A stretch of DNA of 64,000 nucleotides, from contig JAJEKV010000002.1 of NCBI GenBank assembly GCA_021234155.1, positions 5,864,025 through 5,928,024 of the forward strand, given 5' to 3'. Of this stretch, positions 46,175-59,922 are shown piece after piece. The translations under genes were made by a program, and so were the position numbers. Source of the stretch: Isoetes taiwanensis (lineage: Eukaryota > Streptophyta > Lycopodiopsida > Isoetales > Isoetaceae). The first letter of the stretch is position 1, and the number at the start of each line of letters is the position of its first letter. Below the pieces are notes generated by a model. It did no database searches and was not told the origin of the DNA. It saw only the letters and a program-made list of their open reading frames with translations.

Positions 46175-49100
46175 ATGGTTTTGGGAAGCCAAACTATTGC
46201 ATTGGCCACATACTAACTTCGATGAGATCGTTAGCTAGAGAGTGAGGATTTTGGAGTAGTACGAGTTTTGGGTGGTGTAATGGATGCCGCCATGCTTGCT
46301 TTAGTGTGGTCTAATTGTAATTGAGGGGGTGTACCCGCACCCAACCCTAACCCTAAGTGGCGGGCAGGGGTACCCGGTGTCGGCTGGCCCCTGAGAAACC
46401 TCGGGGGTGGGGGTGCCCGCCACCTGAAAAAAAAAAAAACCCTAACCCTAAGGCTGGCGGGGGGTATTTTGACCCGGCCGGGCCAAATGACGTCGGAGTA
46501 GGGGTGTGCCCGCCACCGGCGCCGCCCGTCACTTTTTTATAAATTTTTTTTTTAGGGTTAAAATTTTAAAAGTGACTTTTTTCTTTCACTTTTCTTAACC
46601 ACCTAGGCTTTTTTTGAGCTCCTCGGCCCAGTCGCCATATAGCCGGCCGAACTAGAAGTTTCCCCGCCCATAGCCAAACCTCGGCTCTTACCTTTCTCCC
46701 CAAGCGCTGCCCAAAATGCCCACCCAATACCTTACTCTATATGGGATGGAGACACCCAAGCAAGTTTATACGGTGTAAGCCTCGCTATTCCAAAACCCTA
46801 TAGAGCTTATAATGGCTGGACGCCTGGCGAGACCAAATACACGCTTTTTAAGACCAAGAAATAACGAATATTTCGTGAAGCGGCTTCTTGAAGGGTCAAA
46901 ATCCCATACCCGCTTTTTGCTATAATGAGCTTTGTGTTCAAGCTCAACGCTTATATTCGAGACCCCGCATGGTAGTGGAACGTGAAGATGGCGCCCGTAT
47001 ATGCCCTGTTCTTTCCGCCGCCAGGGGATGACCAAGGTAGGAGGAGGCCTTTACAAATGCGGGCCGCATCAGCTTTGCAAATGGCCCAAGAGGCCGGATC
47101 TCGGCAGTGGTTGGCATTGGATGATCCTGCCAGATACCGCTATCTAGGAACTTTGAGATGTGCCTCTTTGATGGGGAGCCTATACTTTCCATTGTTTTCA
47201 TATGAAGAGGAGACCAACCGTGATCCTTTGGGAAGCGATCACCCTCAGATTTCATGATCACTTCCAAATGGGTCATTGAACGAGACATGCAAGCTAATCC
47301 CCACGCTACTTCATAGAGCTCACAAGAAGAACTAAGATTAGAATAGCCAAAGAGAAGCAAGCGAGAGGAGCAAGCCACACTCCACGCCAAGCAAAGCACG
47401 CAAAGCAACACACAGCTTGACGGAGAGGAGGCTGCCAAGCTTCGCGGAGGATACTATTCATCGCCAATGTAGAACAAGAGCGTAATCTAAAGAGAATGCG
47501 TGAAGAAGCGTGAGGAAAGAGCAAGAGAGGCAAACCGCCGCGGAAGGAGCCGACCGAGGAAGGAAGAGGAAGAAAGGCATCTAAAGAGCAAATCCACCGC
47601 AAGCCCGCGGTTCCTCGAAGACAAAAGAAAACACCCCAAAGATCCGGTGCTCGTGATAAGACCAGCTTAGAGCTCGAGAGGAATCGCCAAGGTCTGCGGG
47701 GATAACCTACGACAATATCATCCGTAAAGCCCCAAGATCCCGAACAACAGCAGGAAAAACTCTACCCCGAGCTGCACCCCAACCTAGGAGGAGGCATCGC
47801 GCAAGCCCGGTACCGCGGCACTTCGGGAGATAAGGAAGTACCGAAATCCACCGAAGTTCCGCACTTAAAACTTCCTTTCCAAATTTGGTCCGAAAATTGC
47901 CCAAGAATTTAAGACGGACCTTCGCTTTCAAACTCATGCCATCCTAGCACTTCAGAGGCTACCGAGGCTTACTTGTGGCCCCTCTTTGGCGATGCAAACC
48001 TATGTGCCATCCATGCCAAGCGAAGTAACCATCATGACAAAAGACCTACAAGTTAGCACGGATCCGTGGGAACGGTCATAATTATGTACATCACAATTTT
48101 GTATCTATGTAAATTCGGTATAGATATTAATACAAAAATCGTTTGACTTCTTATTTTGAATTGTGAATTTTCCTACAATTAAAAAAAAAAAAAGATGATG
48201 AGCTGGCTCGAACGCCGTGCCCCAAAGTTAAATACTCGATTCATTTTAGGGTTTCATCATTTCTTACTCCCGTTTCCTTCTTCCTCCCATCTTCCTCTGC
48301 AGCAGCGATGGACTACGCCGCCGTCGACTTCGCATGGTACATGGGAGGCAGCAATGGGATCCCCAGGTTCCTTACCCTCTCTTGGATCCTATGTTGCGAG
48401 TTATTCACCGACCTCATCGACAATATGCGCCCACCTCGACTATCACGACCTTTGTAGAGTTCTATGATGAGGAGATATTGCCCGAAGAGAATTCTTTGGG
48501 GGAACCGCCCAACCTTATCTCCACAGAGATATTGTGGAGCATATGTTGGGAGATGATCGCCACAGCCTACGATATCCTCAAGGGCATCATCGACGTCTAA
48601 GCACGCCCCATTATCGATTGTGGCTCTAATGGGCTATACTTTGAAGCCCAGCCCTTTGCTCTTATTATGGACAGTATGTAGATGGTACGCACAATCGCTT
48701 TAGAGCAAGCTAAGGCCCCACTTCCTCCGAGATCCGTGAGGAGGACGAGCGGATAAACTTTGGCGATTTTGTACGATGGAAGGAGTTAGCTAAAGAGAGC
48801 CCTTTACCGTAGTAAGGGCCAAGCACTTGTGGGATTGAGTTCGCTTTGCCACCATCAAGGTTGGGGATCCGGGGATTACTTCTGTCGGCGACATTAGGTT
48901 CGTATGACGATATCGCCAATAAGGGTAGCAGAGGACCGCTCACCTTCTCTATGAGCTGGCCTAATATTGTCGTGGTCAGCATGATTTCATTGATTACTCT
49001 CGCCCCCCATTATGCTCGAGAGATACATCAGCTGCTCAACTATCAACCTCTTGATGTTGAGCCTATCGACACTCTTGTCCTTCGCCGGTTAATGATTCGT

Positions 49101-50900
49101 GGTACCCCATCTTCGCCTCGAATGGCTTTCCAGTGCTACGGGGCCACATGTGCCCAACATCAACGGCGCCGCCGTCAAGCTGGAAGACTCCACCCAACCA
49201 TGGAGGATTTATGTGATGAGAGTCGGGATGCTCGTGAAAGAGAAGGATTTTGCCATGGAGGAGGAGCGCCCTCGAAACTTGAGTCCGAAGTTGGCCTCTT
49301 CAACCCATCCGATGGTTCAGGGGTTGAAAATGCCATATTATTTCGATTCTTCCCGGCTTCTGGCCACAAAGCGTGACATTGTGGTTCTCTTCTGCTAAGG
49401 CAATTGCCCCCGGCGCAGGCGTCAGATGCGTATTAAGGGGCACTTTCCACCACCCGGCCCTGAGAAATTAGCTCCTAACCTTGGAGCAGAGATCATCCTA
49501 GTGAACCGTGATCTTGCCATTGCGATGTTTGACCATGAGATTGGTTCTTGGATGAACATGAGTCTGCTGGTTCGCGCCATTGGCTACAAATGTTCCTCCA
49601 AAATAGCTTCATCCCTGCCTCATCGCTAATCCTAGCGTGTTACTCCTACAAAGATTTACCCGAGCCCCGTTTGATACTCAAGCACAAGATGTTGACCATC
49701 AACCTCTTAGTTTTAGGTTTCATTGGGTCATCGTATGAAATTTTGTTAATTTTGATTGGCATTACCTCTAGTGGGCCAACACCCCAAATTTATGTATCTT
49801 GTTTCAATTTATATATATTCGGGGATATCTTCTTATGTTTTTGCATTGTTGAAAACCATTTCATTGTTTTCTTTCCAATGATTAATGATTTTCCTTAAAG
49901 CTCGAAAGTGCAAGGAAATTGTTTTCAATGTATATATAATTATTCACCGTCGCCTTGCAGAAGAAACACTTGAGGAATACCGTGACAGATCACCGATGCG
50001 ATAAGAATGGATGAACAGGGGACCTCCCCAGCAGATTATGGGGAACGGTACAACGAGTATCTGAACGGAAGTTGATTTATGACATAGCGGAGCTTAGGGT
50101 CCCTGAACAACCTTATGATCCCGACAAGGGCATGGAAGTAGTTACTCTTCTTCGAGAACGTGCTTCTTATGATCCGAGATGGACTCTTCCGTGCACTTTG
50201 GGATTATTGGAATATGACCCACATCAAGCTTTTGATGATGCTAATGATCATCTACGGCAAATCTTCTACGACCACTGAGGCTCTTCAACCTTCTGATTAT
50301 TAGCCCCACTTGGGATTATCAACCCGTTATTATCCAGGCTTGGGCACGCCAAGGCTTCGCTGAAATGTATGGCGCGGAGAGTGTGCGCCATGTCATGTAT
50401 CCCCACGCCGAACCCTTAAGCCACAATTTCCAGTTTTGTGTGTTCCTATGCTTCACCATGGCTACTGAAAATGGCTTGTATCAGGCCTCTTTGTGTATTA
50501 TATAACTATAAGTTTATAACCGTGTTCCATATAAACTTCTTTTGATGTAACCGTTATCTGCCTCAGAAATTGAATCTTCCGGCCCTTTTAGGTGTTCACT
50601 TTGTGTTTCTTGATACTACTCGAATGACTTTGTTATAACACTTACTGTTATCGTACTCTTTCTTATATCATCATTATGTTTAATATAGGCGGTTGCACGC
50701 CTAATGCCGGCTGGCGAACACCCTCAAACGCCCGGCAGGTAAACACGAACAAAATTGATCTTGATGAAAAGACGCTTAGGCTTAATTATGTGCCTACGCC
50801 TTGCATGCTAACCCACCACGGCATGTACAAATGGCGGGGCCTTAGCGCAGTTACCTCCGTTTACCACCTAGTCCACCTACACAACGGCCGGCCCCACCAC
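46175..50900 (+). other. Long pre-gag region with captured-looking coding fragments
   Basis: About 4.7 kb separates the primer site from recognisable gag. Pieces read as protein without retroviral features: 46982-47257 (RRRPLQMRAASALQMAQEA), a charged purine-rich stretch (47330-47640), 48334-48600 (TFVEFYDEEILPEENSLGEP), 49099-49398 (MPYYFDSSRLLATKRDIVV) and 50072-50278 (RERASYDPRWTLPCTLGLLE). Telomere-like CCCTAACCCTAA words occur at about 46341 and 46433. It may be captured host sequence or an additional ORF typical of the lineage. I cannot name any domain. Confidence 0.5.
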
Positions 50901-51019
50901 CCGAACTGTCCACAGACTGTACGTGAAGAGCTCCCACTCTAAACGCCCGACGGGACTCCTCTAGAGACCGGTGCCACCTCTTCAAAGTCTAAGCCCGCCG
51001 GTGTCATCATGCATCATCA

Positions 51020-52000
51020 AAGCATCATCCGGGGGCCATGCAAAGCGCCCGAGATAAAGTACCGCCAAGGCGGTTGATAAACCATAACTAGCATATGGAA
51101 GAATAGGAAATTGGCCCGTTTGATGGGAAATCTAGAAATGGCTTGAATCGCCTAATCTGGCTGGGCGAAATGAAGGAGTTCGCGGGTCCTATGGCATGAC
51201 AGAAAGGATACGAGGAAAGGTTGCCACCACAAACCTTACCGAGCTGCGTGTTTTGGTGGAAGGGCTATGCGCAGCCAAACATCCGGGCGAGAGTAGATGC
51301 AACTTCGAAAAAGTTTGCTAAGGCCTTCAAATCGCATTATGTGCCTCGTGGTACATAAATGCCGCCAGATCCGAACTTTCTCTGTGTTGAGAGCGAAAGA
51401 GCATGTCCGCATGTGCCTACACGGATGAGTTCATCGCTTTGGATATTATGTACCGGTATGAATGAGAAAAGGGCAAAGGGAGGGCTATATTGAGGGTTTG
51501 GCACCATCGATCAAACGGATGGTTAAGGCCATCGACCAAATCGGGCGTCGGCGGTGAGGCTAAAACGAGCCTCGGGAGGACATACCAAAGAAATCGGTAT
51601 CCCGCGCCCCGCCCTTACTCGCTGACCCACGGCGCCCACACCTTATAAACCCCGCTCTCCAAGTCCGGGGCCCCTCGTGAGAACCTTACGGTCGCCGGAG
51701 AAGAAAGTCGCTTTTAACACGCTAGATAAGCGAGAACAATGCGGGGTAAGGAAGTTCAAACCTCTACCGGTCCATTCCTAAAGAGGCCGTGAGAATGTAC
51801 CGCCGGGATAAGGCATGTTACCATGTATGAGGCGGGACACTTTATGCGAATTGCCGTCCATATGTTACCCGGACTGCCCGGTGACCGGCCATGGCGACCT
51901 TGATCGGGACGATATTGAGTCAACATTACCGCCGACGAGGGCCCGAAAACATTCACACGGTCGTCTCATATCCTTACTGACTATAAAACCGGCAATCTTT
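51020..52000 (+). pseudogene. Ty3 gag of chromovirus 2 (decayed)
   Basis: Frames in pieces include YIEGLAPSIKRMVKAIDQIG near 51490, the end of a capsid domain. A degraded zinc knuckle lies near 51810 (Cys and Gly residues kept, stop inside, then ANC). Many frame breaks; not functional. Confidence 0.65.
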
Positions 52001-52179
52001 GAAAAGCCGGGCCTTTATTTCCACCATAGGCCAAATAGACAAAGTAAGCCTTTTGTAATTCTTATGGATCGCAGGGAGTACACACATAATTTGCTTCTCC
52101 TAGAATGGCCCAGTCCTCCAACCGAAACCCCTAAGGTCACGCAATCGGTGACCGGCCACTTTAGCCGATGGGAAGGTTA

Positions 52180-55100
52180 GACATACTCATGTAGGTCGCC
52201 GATCAACCTTAAGATGCAGCTTGCCAGCCACCCCAGTTGCTATGGGTGCGAATTAATGGATATTGGCAAATCTGACCTCATTGTTGGAATGGAATTCTTG
52301 GCATCCGCAAAAGCCAAATATAGAGCTGAAGAGAGAAGTTACCTTCAACGCAGCTAATGGGAGTCCGTGTAACTATAAAAGGTGAACCATTCAACCCTAT
52401 CATGCAGATCTATGTCCATTCGACAATTAGATAAAGCTATACGCTAAGCAAAAGCTCCTCTCACTTTATTAGACTTGCTTCCATTGAGGCAGATGTTAAG
52501 CAAAACCAAGTAATCAACACCTTGCCGGGGGATTGCCAAGATTCTCCATGAATTTAGCGATCTTTTCCCAAACGATCCGTAAGCTTCCTCCTTTTAGAGG
52601 GGTAGAATGTGAGATAGCTTTGGAGCCGGGCACTAAGCCTACCAGCAAGGCCCCAGACCTGGGATGAGTCCCCGAGTTGGCAGAGCTTAAGAAGCAACTT
52701 CAAGAGCTGCTAAACCTAGGTTTTATTCGGACCTAAGCGTTTACCCTTTGAAGCCCTATTCTCGCTTTGTAAAGAAAAAAGACGCTCCTTGAGAATGTGT
52801 ATTGATTATCGGCAACTCAACAAGCATACCATCAAAATCGCTATGCTTTGCCGAAAGCGAGATGATCTAATGGATCGTTGCTGTAAGGCCAAATATTTTT
52901 CAAAGATTGACCTTATTCGGGGATATCATCGATAAGGATTAAAGAGGAGGACATCCATAAATCTGCTTTTCGCACTAGATATGGACATTATGAGTTTACC
53001 GTTATGCCTTCGGGATTAACTAATGCCCCCGCAACATTTATGCGGTTAATGAGCGATGTTTTCCGACAATACTTGGATGATTTGTTGTCATTTTTCTTTG
53101 TGACATTCTCATCTACAAAGAAGACTCTAGAAGAGCATGAGAGACATCTTAAATTGGCCCTACAAAAAGTTAAGAGCGCCATCGACTTTTGCCAAGTTCT
53201 CTAAGTGCAAGTTTGCTTACCCAAAGGTTGACTATTTGGGCCATATCATTTTACAGAGGGGAATTGCTACTGAGATCCAAAGAAAATAGAGGCCGTGAAG
53301 GAAATGGCCTATTCGAGAAAAATGTCTCCGAGGTCCTAAGTTTCTTGGGATTAGCGGATACTATCGAAAGTTTGTAAAGGATTTTGCAAGGATTGCAGCA
53401 CCTCTACAAACCTTACAAAAGCATGAAAAGGTGAAGGATTGGATGGAGCACCTGAAGACTAAGGTTCGGGAAATTTCCAGCGGCTTAAAAGATGCCTTAA
53501 CCTCCCGGCCCGTTCTCACGTTGCCCGATCCTCGATAAGGATAAACTAGTGGGCCCGCGGATGCAAGTAAAATGCATGCCCTTTGGTGGGGTTCTAATGC
53601 AGAGGGAGGGTTATTGCTTATGATTCAAAGAAGATGAACGAGAGGCTAACAACGATACCCTACCCATGATCAAGAGTTGTTAGCTGTTGTTGTTCGCTTT
53701 CATGGATATGGGAGACACTACCTCCTTGGTAGAAGGTTCCAAACTTGGACACGGATCACCAAAGTCTCCATATTTATCCACCCAACGAACCTCAACCTCC
53801 GTCGAGGGAGATGGATGGAATTTCTTGAAGAATATGATTTTGAGATCATGTATAAGCCCTGAAAGCACAATGTGGTTCGCGATGCATTGTCACGCCATCC
53901 CTGTAGAATCCAACCCATTGTAACGCAAATTTCTACACTCACCAAAGAGTTTGGGAAACAGATAGAACGGACTTTGGCCACGGATCCCGAAGTTTTGTGA
54001 AATCTGGGCTAGTTTGAGTAAGGAGGCACGATCGATAAAGAACGCTGCTTTCCGCTCATATAAGAAAGAGGGCAATTTGTTGTATCACAAGGATAAGTTA
54101 TGTGTACCTCTCACTTCGAGTGCGTAAGTTAATCCTCCATGACACGCACAACAGCCTATATAGCCGGACATGCGTTTTATGAAGACCTATTTTAAAAATC
54201 CGCTCTAGTTACTTTTTGGCCTTCCATGAAGAAGGATATTGCTAGATACATTAAGCGGTGTCAAGTGTGTCCCGACAAACCAAGGCGGAACAACTAAGAG
54301 TTCCAGGAGAGCTGCAGCCTTTGGATGTGCCCCACGCAAAAATGGGAAGTAATAACCATGGATTTCATTGTGGGCCTTCCACCGAACTCTCCGTGGCTAT
54401 GATGCATTAATGGTGGTCGTCACGACAAATTGTCAAAATGGCTCACTTCTTGCCATGTCGCACCAATCCATTAATCGCCGGGACACCGCCTTGCTTTTCG
54501 CAAAGGAGATCTTCGGGATTGCATCTAATGCCACGAAGTTATTGTATCGACAGGATCCCAAATTTGTAAGTGCGTTCTCGAAGGATTTCTTCACCACCAT
54601 ACGCACCAAGCTTGCTATGAGTACCAAAAGATATCATCCTCGGACAGATGGTCGGGCGAGGAGCGCACTGCTTAGTGATCGTAGAGGATATGCTACGAGT
54701 TATGTGTGGGTAAGCAATCCCAATGGGGGTACTATATTTATCTAGTAGAGTTTTGCCTATAACAAAGATGAAACAGAGTCTTCCAAAATGTCTCCTTTCA
54801 TGATAAATTATGGTTATCAATGTCTTTACTCCTGACACATGGCACAACCCCCTCGTGTCGAAAGTGGAAGTTTCTCAACAACTCCTCCCCGAGATGCAAG
54901 CTTTGGTCGACGAGGCACGCGGGTTACTTGCTACGCCCGCAATGCCAAAAGAGTGTAGTTGAATAAGCATGCAGGACCCCACCTAGTCTTCCGTGGGTTT
55001 AATCGGTTTGGCTTAAGATTAAAGTAAAACAAGCCAAGTTTAAGATTGGTAATTGCAAGAAGTTGGCACCTGTGATGGGGCTGGACCGCTCAAAAATCAT

Positions 55101-55505
55101 CAACGTGTTGGGGAGCAAGCATATCGCCTCTCGACTTGCCACCCCGCTTAAAGATCCACAAGGGTTTTCATGTGAGTCTTCTAAAGCAAGACACCCCCGA
55201 TCCGAAAGCAGGTTTTGGAAACCCCAACCCTCCCGGAAATGACATTGGAGGAGCAAAATTGGAGATAGTACTCAAGCTCTTCTTAATCGAGCTTATAAAA
55301 CGTACCGTGGAGGACTCAAATGCTACAATACTTGGTCAAGTGGAAACACTTGCCGCTGGAGGATGCTACATGGGTGATGGAAACAGATCTTGAGAAGCAC
55401 TATCCGGATTTTCGCGCGAATCTCAAGGTCGCACTATCAACGATGCTATCAACCCCGCTCCCTGAGAAGTTTGAAGACTTGATTCGCCGAGAATCGGTGG
55501 GGTAG
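52180..55505 (+). pseudogene. Ty3 pol of chromovirus 2 (decayed), chromodomain retained
   Basis: RT is seen from RMCIDYRQLNKHT (about 52795) through [20 protein letters not shown] (53004-53063) to GLADTIESL-like sequence. RNase H is seen at about 53520-53930 (GRHYLLGRRF). Integrase is seen at 54100-54870 (WDFIVGLP-like, ALLFAKEIFG, RYHPRTDGR). A chromodomain lies at 55320-55420 (MLQYLVKWKHLPLEDATWVM). The catalytic YxDD region of RT is disturbed ([11 protein letters not shown]). Stops and shifts occur throughout. It belongs to the same broad clade as the first element but is a different family, judging from LTR and sequence. Confidence 0.85.
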
Positions 55506-56104
55506 ATGCATCGTGAAGTTAACAACGCTTCTCGATGATGGGATCACCTCTGTGTTCCTTAGGACGCGGGTCTATCAGCAATAATGGACATGACCGCCAA
55601 CCGCTTGTAAAGCATGTAGTTCATAGCCGCTCATATTGGCTATAATAGCAACCCACCCGCCCTTAGGCCACAATGAATCATGCGAACTATAGGCATGATA
55701 GGTCCCTTTGTAGATAAATTTTCTTTTATTTTCTTATAGGGGTGGACCCTTCAACCACAATCTAATTATTTTTTATCTATGAAAACCGATATAGTGACAT
55801 GTGCAGCCGCTGAGCAAAGACGTGACCTGCCCATGTATAGGGGTTGCCGATGACCCTACTTTCTCCGCTTTCATGGTGTTTACACATAGTTCTTTAGTGT
55901 TACAATGCTTTTGATACTGGACTTGGGTCCTTGAACTTTTTGATTATGATAATCATCCAAATGCACTTTTTTAGTGCTTGAACCGCTTTGAACTTCAAAA
56001 GTTTTAATATATTACTTGGGAAACAAGGATTATCTTCCTTTATAATGTGTTTTCTTTATTAGTATATCTTCAATTAACCCCAATGCCGAGGACAGATTAA
56101 TTCT

Positions 56105-56117
56105 AAGGAGGGAGAAA
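56105..56117 (+). other. Polypurine tract of chromovirus 2
   Basis: AAGGAGGGAGAAA directly precedes the TGTGACG start of the 3' LTR. Confidence 0.85.
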
Positions 56118-57738
56118 TGTGACGTTCCAAGTATTTATACGGTATAATGTGATAAATATGTTGACATCGCCACCAAGATAGATACGCTTACCATGGGGCA
56201 TGGTAACCTAGGGGTTGACTTAAAAGGATTAAATTAGCTATGCTAATTTAATTGTTAAAGATAATAACCTACATTTAAGGGATCATTATTTATAAAGGAT
56301 AATTAAACTAATTATCCTTTGGAACGCTACCACCAGCCAAACCTGGTTGGCCAAAGATGGTGAATGCTATTTTGGACCCATAAGGTGGATCACCACCCCA
56401 GGTGATCCACCATAATCGACCTGAAATGCCTACCTTGGGATTGAGCCGAAATTTCACCTTGCCCCAAGTACTTGCACCTGTGGGTGATCGTGAGTTGAGC
56501 ATCGAAGTTTGAAGGATGGAGGCACCAAACGATAACGGGTCGGCGAATGAATACGTGTGGGTGGCTAGTATAGGTGATATTCTAGGGTAGCCCCCTTTTG
56601 GGCACTTGTGTGTTGTCTTGTATGTTTCTCTCAGACTTTTATTCGTGAACTAACCCTTGGTTGAAAAGGTAAGTTCTCTTTATATTTTGATTCGGGTTTT
56701 GCTCTCAAAGGATGAATTGATAGTTCTTTGCTTAGCTAGCACTCCCCGAGATGGGGATTACGGAGGGTAGAGACCTCTCGAGCCCATATATTGTAGTATA
56801 CTCCTAGATAAAGCCCCCAGATATCCCACACGCGCCTCGCGGCACAAGAACCCACCGGGTCATAGATGCTATGGTAATCGGCTTAGCACCGCATAAGGAA
56901 CACAAGTGGTGAAGTGGAGGTGGGTCTTGCACAACATAAAAGGCCCGACTCCTATAGCGAAGCAGACCCTCGATAGCCGGTCACGTGAGGGCCGGGTATG
57001 GGTCCTGACACTGGTGGGAAGGTGTGACCCGTGCATGGGGCACCTTGCACCCTTGAGTAGATTTAGGGCGAGTAAGTCGCACGGATGCTGGGGGTCAGCT
57101 GATGCGGCACGTATTCTCTAGCTCCTCTCTCGCCCATGGAGCCACCGCGGAATTGGAAGGGGACGCTCCGACTGCCTCATCGGACCGGGCTTCATGAACC
57201 CCCGAGTAGGCTCGGCCAGGGTGATGCCTCGAGCCCGCGTCTCCGGAGGCTATAGCGATGCCATAGCGTGAATTGACCCATCCGCAAAGTGTGCACGGGA
57301 GGGGCGGATGGAGTGGACAACCCTAGCCAATGTTCTATGCCAGCCAACGCCATGTCAAGATTACCGTGCCACTGATCTCTTGAGGCCTAGCCCGTCGTCG
57401 ATCCTCACCGAGTCTCGAACCGGGTAGAACCATGGGTTTGGGGTGTTTTCTTAGGTTTAGATGCATATTCTTTGCCGTTGGTATTTGATGGATATGCCAC
57501 CCTTCGTGGTGGTTATTTATATGTGATTTATCTTTGTGTGCTAACCCTTGTATTCACGCTTCGCGGACGTAGGAGCCCCATTGAAGGGGCGAATGACCCT
57601 TCAGTCCTTCTTTCGGGCATCGTGTTATAGGTGGCCCGAAATAGACGGAGGGCCCTGCTCATGGCGAGTTGGTCGCCATGGGAGGGGAAAGTCCCCGTAT
57701 GTATACGTCCGAGGGTCGTATATGTTGTTGGGGCGTCT
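56118..57738 (+). repeat. 3' LTR of Ty3 chromovirus 2 (1.6 kb)
   Basis: Same orientation as 44556-46159. The end is set where similarity stops (...GGGGCGTCTG against ...GGGTACGCTG before the primer site). Confidence 0.85.
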
Positions 57739-58685
57739 GGTCAATCGATCATTCCTCGTCGCCAACGATGGTCTTAGATCATCATTTTTCCCAGAGCTTT
57801 TCCAGAAAATCTAGAAGAAGCAATTGCAAAAGAAATGAGTCTGAGAAGAAATCAAAAGTGTTGCAGCAAGCAAATTAGGCTATGAAAAGACCTTATACGT
57901 TTAAGCCATGCTAGGACGGCGAAGGAATGAGGATCAAGAAGAAATTGTAGAAAATAGGCGAAAACATTCATTCGTCGGCCTCGAATTCTTGGCGAAATTG
58001 GCACGAGCGGAACCGACTTCCAAAAAAGTTGAGGTAAAAATTGCAAGAAAATAAAAAGCAAAAACCTACTATGCCATTGTGGCATTTTTTTTTTGAAATC
58101 CCAAAATTTCGCTCATTTGCGAAATTTCGCCCCTAAAATCATCACTGATCAAGATGATATGTATGTGTTTGTGAATGTGGAAAACAGGCGAACCTGGATG
58201 ACAAGTGTGATTGTTAATAGAAAAAATGAATTGCTGGATGGGAGTATGACAATAGTCTACTGGATTTAGTGGAAAATCATTGATCTGAAGTGTCTCAAAT
58301 GGATCATGGGTAACTCTTGAGCAGATTATTGTGGAATGAATGTATGAGAGTGCACCTGCATGTGACAACATATTTATTAGCACAATGAGCTGCTGTTATG
58401 GTGGGGATGGCAGCAGCTATGAATATGGAGAGATATGGACGAAGGTGTGTGAATATGATATGTGTGACTGCAAATTCAGATGCACCTGCATGGAAATCAG
58501 AACTTAAGCAATAAGAACATTTGATTTGAGCTTTGAACAAGCTGACATCTACATGAATCTCCCTGTCTTTGCATTAGTTTCAACAGTGAAGATCTCGAAT
58601 ATAAAAGTTTCAACTAAATAACTTCTTTGATTTAAAAACACAAACTAGTTCCTAAACACTCCTGCTTTATTTTTTGTCCTCTTTC

Positions 58686-58716
<31 letters not shown>

Positions 58717-58777
58717 GCAATCATATCTAGTTCAAAAGCAAACAAGACTAATCTACCTACAAATTCTAAATAAACGT
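57739..58777. other. Non-coding gap with a long A/T tract
   Basis: No gene is seen. A run of about 25-28 T with CCTCTTTC before it (58676-58710) reads on the minus strand as an A tract then GAAAGAGGAC, which could be the purine tract of the minus-strand element that ends here. Confidence 0.45.
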
Positions 58778-59913
58778 TTAACTAAATAAACTTAAGGCAA
58801 CATGTTGTTGCCAGTACCTCTTCAAATGCAAGATGTTGATGGGATTTAATAGCTCTCTGCCATCAAGTATATATCTTCCCTTGCCTTTCCATTTTAGAAC
58901 CAATTCACCTGATTTGAGAGTGCCTTGGATCTTATGAGCAGCCTTGAATGCTGCTATGTCTTTGGCTTTATTGATCAGCACTGCATTCTCAGCTTCATAC
59001 CTGTGTTCTTCCAACTGCATCAATCTTATACTTCTTTCTCTTAGTGCATCCTCCATTTCTAAATTTATTTGATAGGCCAATCTAAGAGATGGGAGCTCAA
59101 GCTCGATTGGCACAACAGATTCTATGCCATAAACAAGGCTGAAGGGTGTATGTTTAGTAGATGCTTTAATGGTGGTCCTATATGCCCATAATGCATCATG
59201 CAGCTTCAAATGCCAATCTCTCTTGGAAATGCTAATAGTTTTCTTGAGAATTTTTCAAAACCTTGTTGGTTGACTCAGCTTGACCATTTCCTTGAGGGTA
59301 GTATGCTGAGCTTTTAGTGTGCTTGACTTTGAGAGTAGCTAGCAGCAAGGCAATAGTTTGGCTCATGAATTGACTTCCCCTATCAGAGACAATTTTAAAA
59401 GGGATCCCAAATCGAGCACAAATATTCTCATGGAGAAATCTTGATGTGATAAAGCATTTGCCTCTCTAAGTGGAGCTGCTTCAGCCCATTTTGTGAAATA
59501 ATCTGTAGCTACAAGGATAAATTGGTGCTGAGCTGATGAAGGGGGATCCATTAGACCTATAAAATCAAGTCCCCATGTTTGAAATGGCACTGGAGAAGTT
59601 ATGGCAATGAGGGGAGCTAGTTGCAATATCCTTTTGTCAAAAATTTGGCATTTGTGACAACACTTAATGATATTATAGCAATCTTTAAAAAGGGTAGGCC
59701 AAAAATATCCAGACCTTAAGATTTTCTTTGCAGTTGTATCAGAAAGTGTCCACCACAGATGCCTTCATGACAAGCTTCAATGATCATTTTGACTTCTCCA
59801 GGATCCACACATCTCATCAACACTCCTTCCTTGTCAACTTTGCACACTATTTCTCCAATCAATCTGAGTTTCTTGCATTTCTCTTTGAATCTTCTTTCTT
59901 GACTGCTACTCAT
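58778..59913 (-). pseudogene. Integrase of the Tat-like element
   Basis: The zinc region has CHEGICGGHF (about 59780) and then Cys-Cys-x2-Cys near 59655. The core has catalytic Asp in WGLDFIGLM and a second Asp motif VATDYFTKWAEA (59626-59363). The Glu region NGQAESTN-like and the C-terminal part (59209-58778, HDALWAYRTTIKASTKHTPF, GELVLKWKGKGRYI) follow. Two frame changes separate the blocks (near 59400 and 59215). No chromodomain is visible, as in Tat elements. Confidence 0.8.
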
Positions 59914-59922
59914 GTCTTTTGG

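Larger units (their letters stand above)
44556..57738 (+). mobile_element. Ty3 chromovirus 2, decayed, with direct LTRs
   Basis: Direct LTRs start TGTGACGTTCCAAGTATTTA at 44556 and 56118. The primer site follows the left LTR and a purine tract precedes the right one. Pol order is protease, RT, RNase H, integrase, chromodomain. At 13.2 kb it is longer than a usual chromovirus because about 4.7 kb of extra sequence sits before gag. I found no matching target duplication (ATTAA on the left, GTCAA on the right). Confidence 0.85.

Noticed and set aside
46337-46450. Telomere-like CCCTAACCCTAA tracts
   Set aside because: Only two to three units per tract; they lie inside chromovirus 2 and do not indicate a chromosome end.
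46944-47438. 164-residue minus-strand open frame with a signal-like start
   Set aside because: The plus strand shows charged coding-like text here and the minus frame has no conserved features.
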